Shown: in pieces, positions 63,536 through 64,000 of the stretch
Layout: each line of letters opens with the position of its first letter
How positions within the stretch are numbered: position 1 is the first letter of the stretch
Source: Leptolyngbyaceae cyanobacterium JSC-12
Lineage (GTDB): Bacteria; Cyanobacteriota; Cyanobacteriia; Leptolyngbyales; Leptolyngbyaceae
NCBI GenBank assembly: GCA_000309945.1
Contig: CM001633.1
Location: 2,328,292 to 2,392,291, forward strand
Direction: 5' to 3'
Length of the DNA: 64,000 bases
Position numbers and translations under genes: made by a program
The notes under the pieces: model-generated
The model's database searches: none
What the model was told of the DNA's origin: nothing
The model's input: the letters and a program-made list of their open reading frames with translations, nothing else

Positions 63536-64000
63536 ATGATTGACGAAGAATATCAGGTAGAGGGAATGCAAGGTTCATCATCAGTAGAGTCTGAAACAAC
63601 AGGGATCCCTCCTGAGCGGGAGGAACCAGGCGATGTAGACTTGAATGCATCACTGGAGGACACGCCAGAAGCAAGTGAGGGCACGCCCGATTTATCGCTT
63701 GGAGCAGTAGAATTCCCGGATTTGGAAGAAGATGAATTGTCTGCGGGGCAGTCGCCCAGCGGGGTTGACTATGCCAAGCTATCAGCGCTAGAGGGTGAAA
63801 TTCAATCGCTGAAAGCCCAACTAGAAGAGCGAACTGGGCAGTATATGCGAATTGCGGCAGATTTTGATAACTACCGTAAGCGTACTCAGCGCGAGAAGGA
63901 AGAGTTTGAGCAGCAGATTAAGTGCTCAACTATTAATGAATTGTTGCCAGTTGTTGACAATTTTGAGCGGGCGCGATCGCAGCTTAAGCCTCAAACTGAG
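63536..64000 (+). CDS. grpE: Nucleotide exchange factor GrpE (3' end outside window)
   Basis: First 155 codons of GrpE, the DnaK nucleotide exchange factor. An acidic low-complexity N-terminus of about 80 residues (EREEPGDVDLNASLEDT) precedes the long coiled coil LKAQLEERTGQYMRIAADFD and the signature FDNYRKRTQREKEE. Cyanobacterial GrpE commonly has such an extended acidic head. Truncated by the window edge. Confidence 0.93.
   Translation, partial: MIDEEYQVEGMQGSSSVESETTGIPPEREEPGDVDLNASLEDTPEASEGTPDLSLGAVEFPDLEEDELSAGQSPSGVDYAKLSALEGEIQSLKAQLEERTGQYMRIAADFDNYRKRTQREKEEFEQQIKCSTINELLPVVDNFERARSQLKPQTE

Overview
The window is chromosomal DNA of a filamentous-type cyanobacterium. The evidence is the very dense GCGATCGC (HIP1) octamers, the fused pantothenate synthetase/cytidylate kinase, a LabA-like NYN protein, CHASE2 and WD40 serine/threonine kinases, DUF3122 and Tll0287-like proteins, and type IV pilus genes. 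No rRNA, tRNA or CRISPR array was recognised.

Layout. 1-18.6 kb is a mostly housekeeping stretch: a DUF815-type ATPase (partial), a TrkA-type K+ channel, panC-cmk with two in-frame low-complexity insertions, a ferritin-like protein, an alpha/beta hydrolase, RNase PH, a CobO-like protein with dcd, an rRNA methyltransferase, a translationally coupled NB-ARC ATPase/WD40-kinase pair, argJ, an osmoprotectant-binding lipoprotein and an MFS transporter. 18.7-27.2 kb is a GC-rich block with different codon use: an ABC ATPase whose Walker A is ruined, Uma2, AIM24, a giant ABC-2 permease/M1 aminopeptidase, an attC-like structure, an AraC regulator and the front of a TonB receptor. 26.7-30.8 kb is an iron-uptake cluster whose receptor is mosaic and frameshifted, followed by a PepSY membrane protein.

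30.8-41.0 kb is a scarred zone: a dead Uma2 gene, an MFS gene cut by an IS200-type element, an ArsR gene cut by an IS701-like element with a tandemly doubled end, and a broken cation-diffusion facilitator. Between these lies an intact molybdate set (mop, modA, modB, modC, and an HTH regulator with a periplasmic-binding-like domain).

41.8-48.6 kb is the most coherent accessory system. A cysteine-containing ArsR regulator, a type II sulfide:quinone oxidoreductase, two ETHE1-like persulfide dioxygenases, a membrane rhodanese, a TauE/SafE exporter and a 24-residue membrane microprotein form a sulfide/persulfide detoxification island. Four of its promoters share a motif (TACTA-n-TGGTAAT overlapping a TATAAT-like -10 box) that I propose is the ArsR operator. 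Two CrcB fluoride channels and a DUF190 protein sit inside the island.

48.7-64 kb returns to core genes: rnz, a SpoIID-like protein, a broken membrane-protein gene, leuA, a LabA-like gene, a CHASE2 kinase, pilC-pilT-pilB in descending order on the minus strand, and the start of grpE. The window is notable for its pseudogenes: at least nine broken or remnant genes can be read, several with a single lesion.
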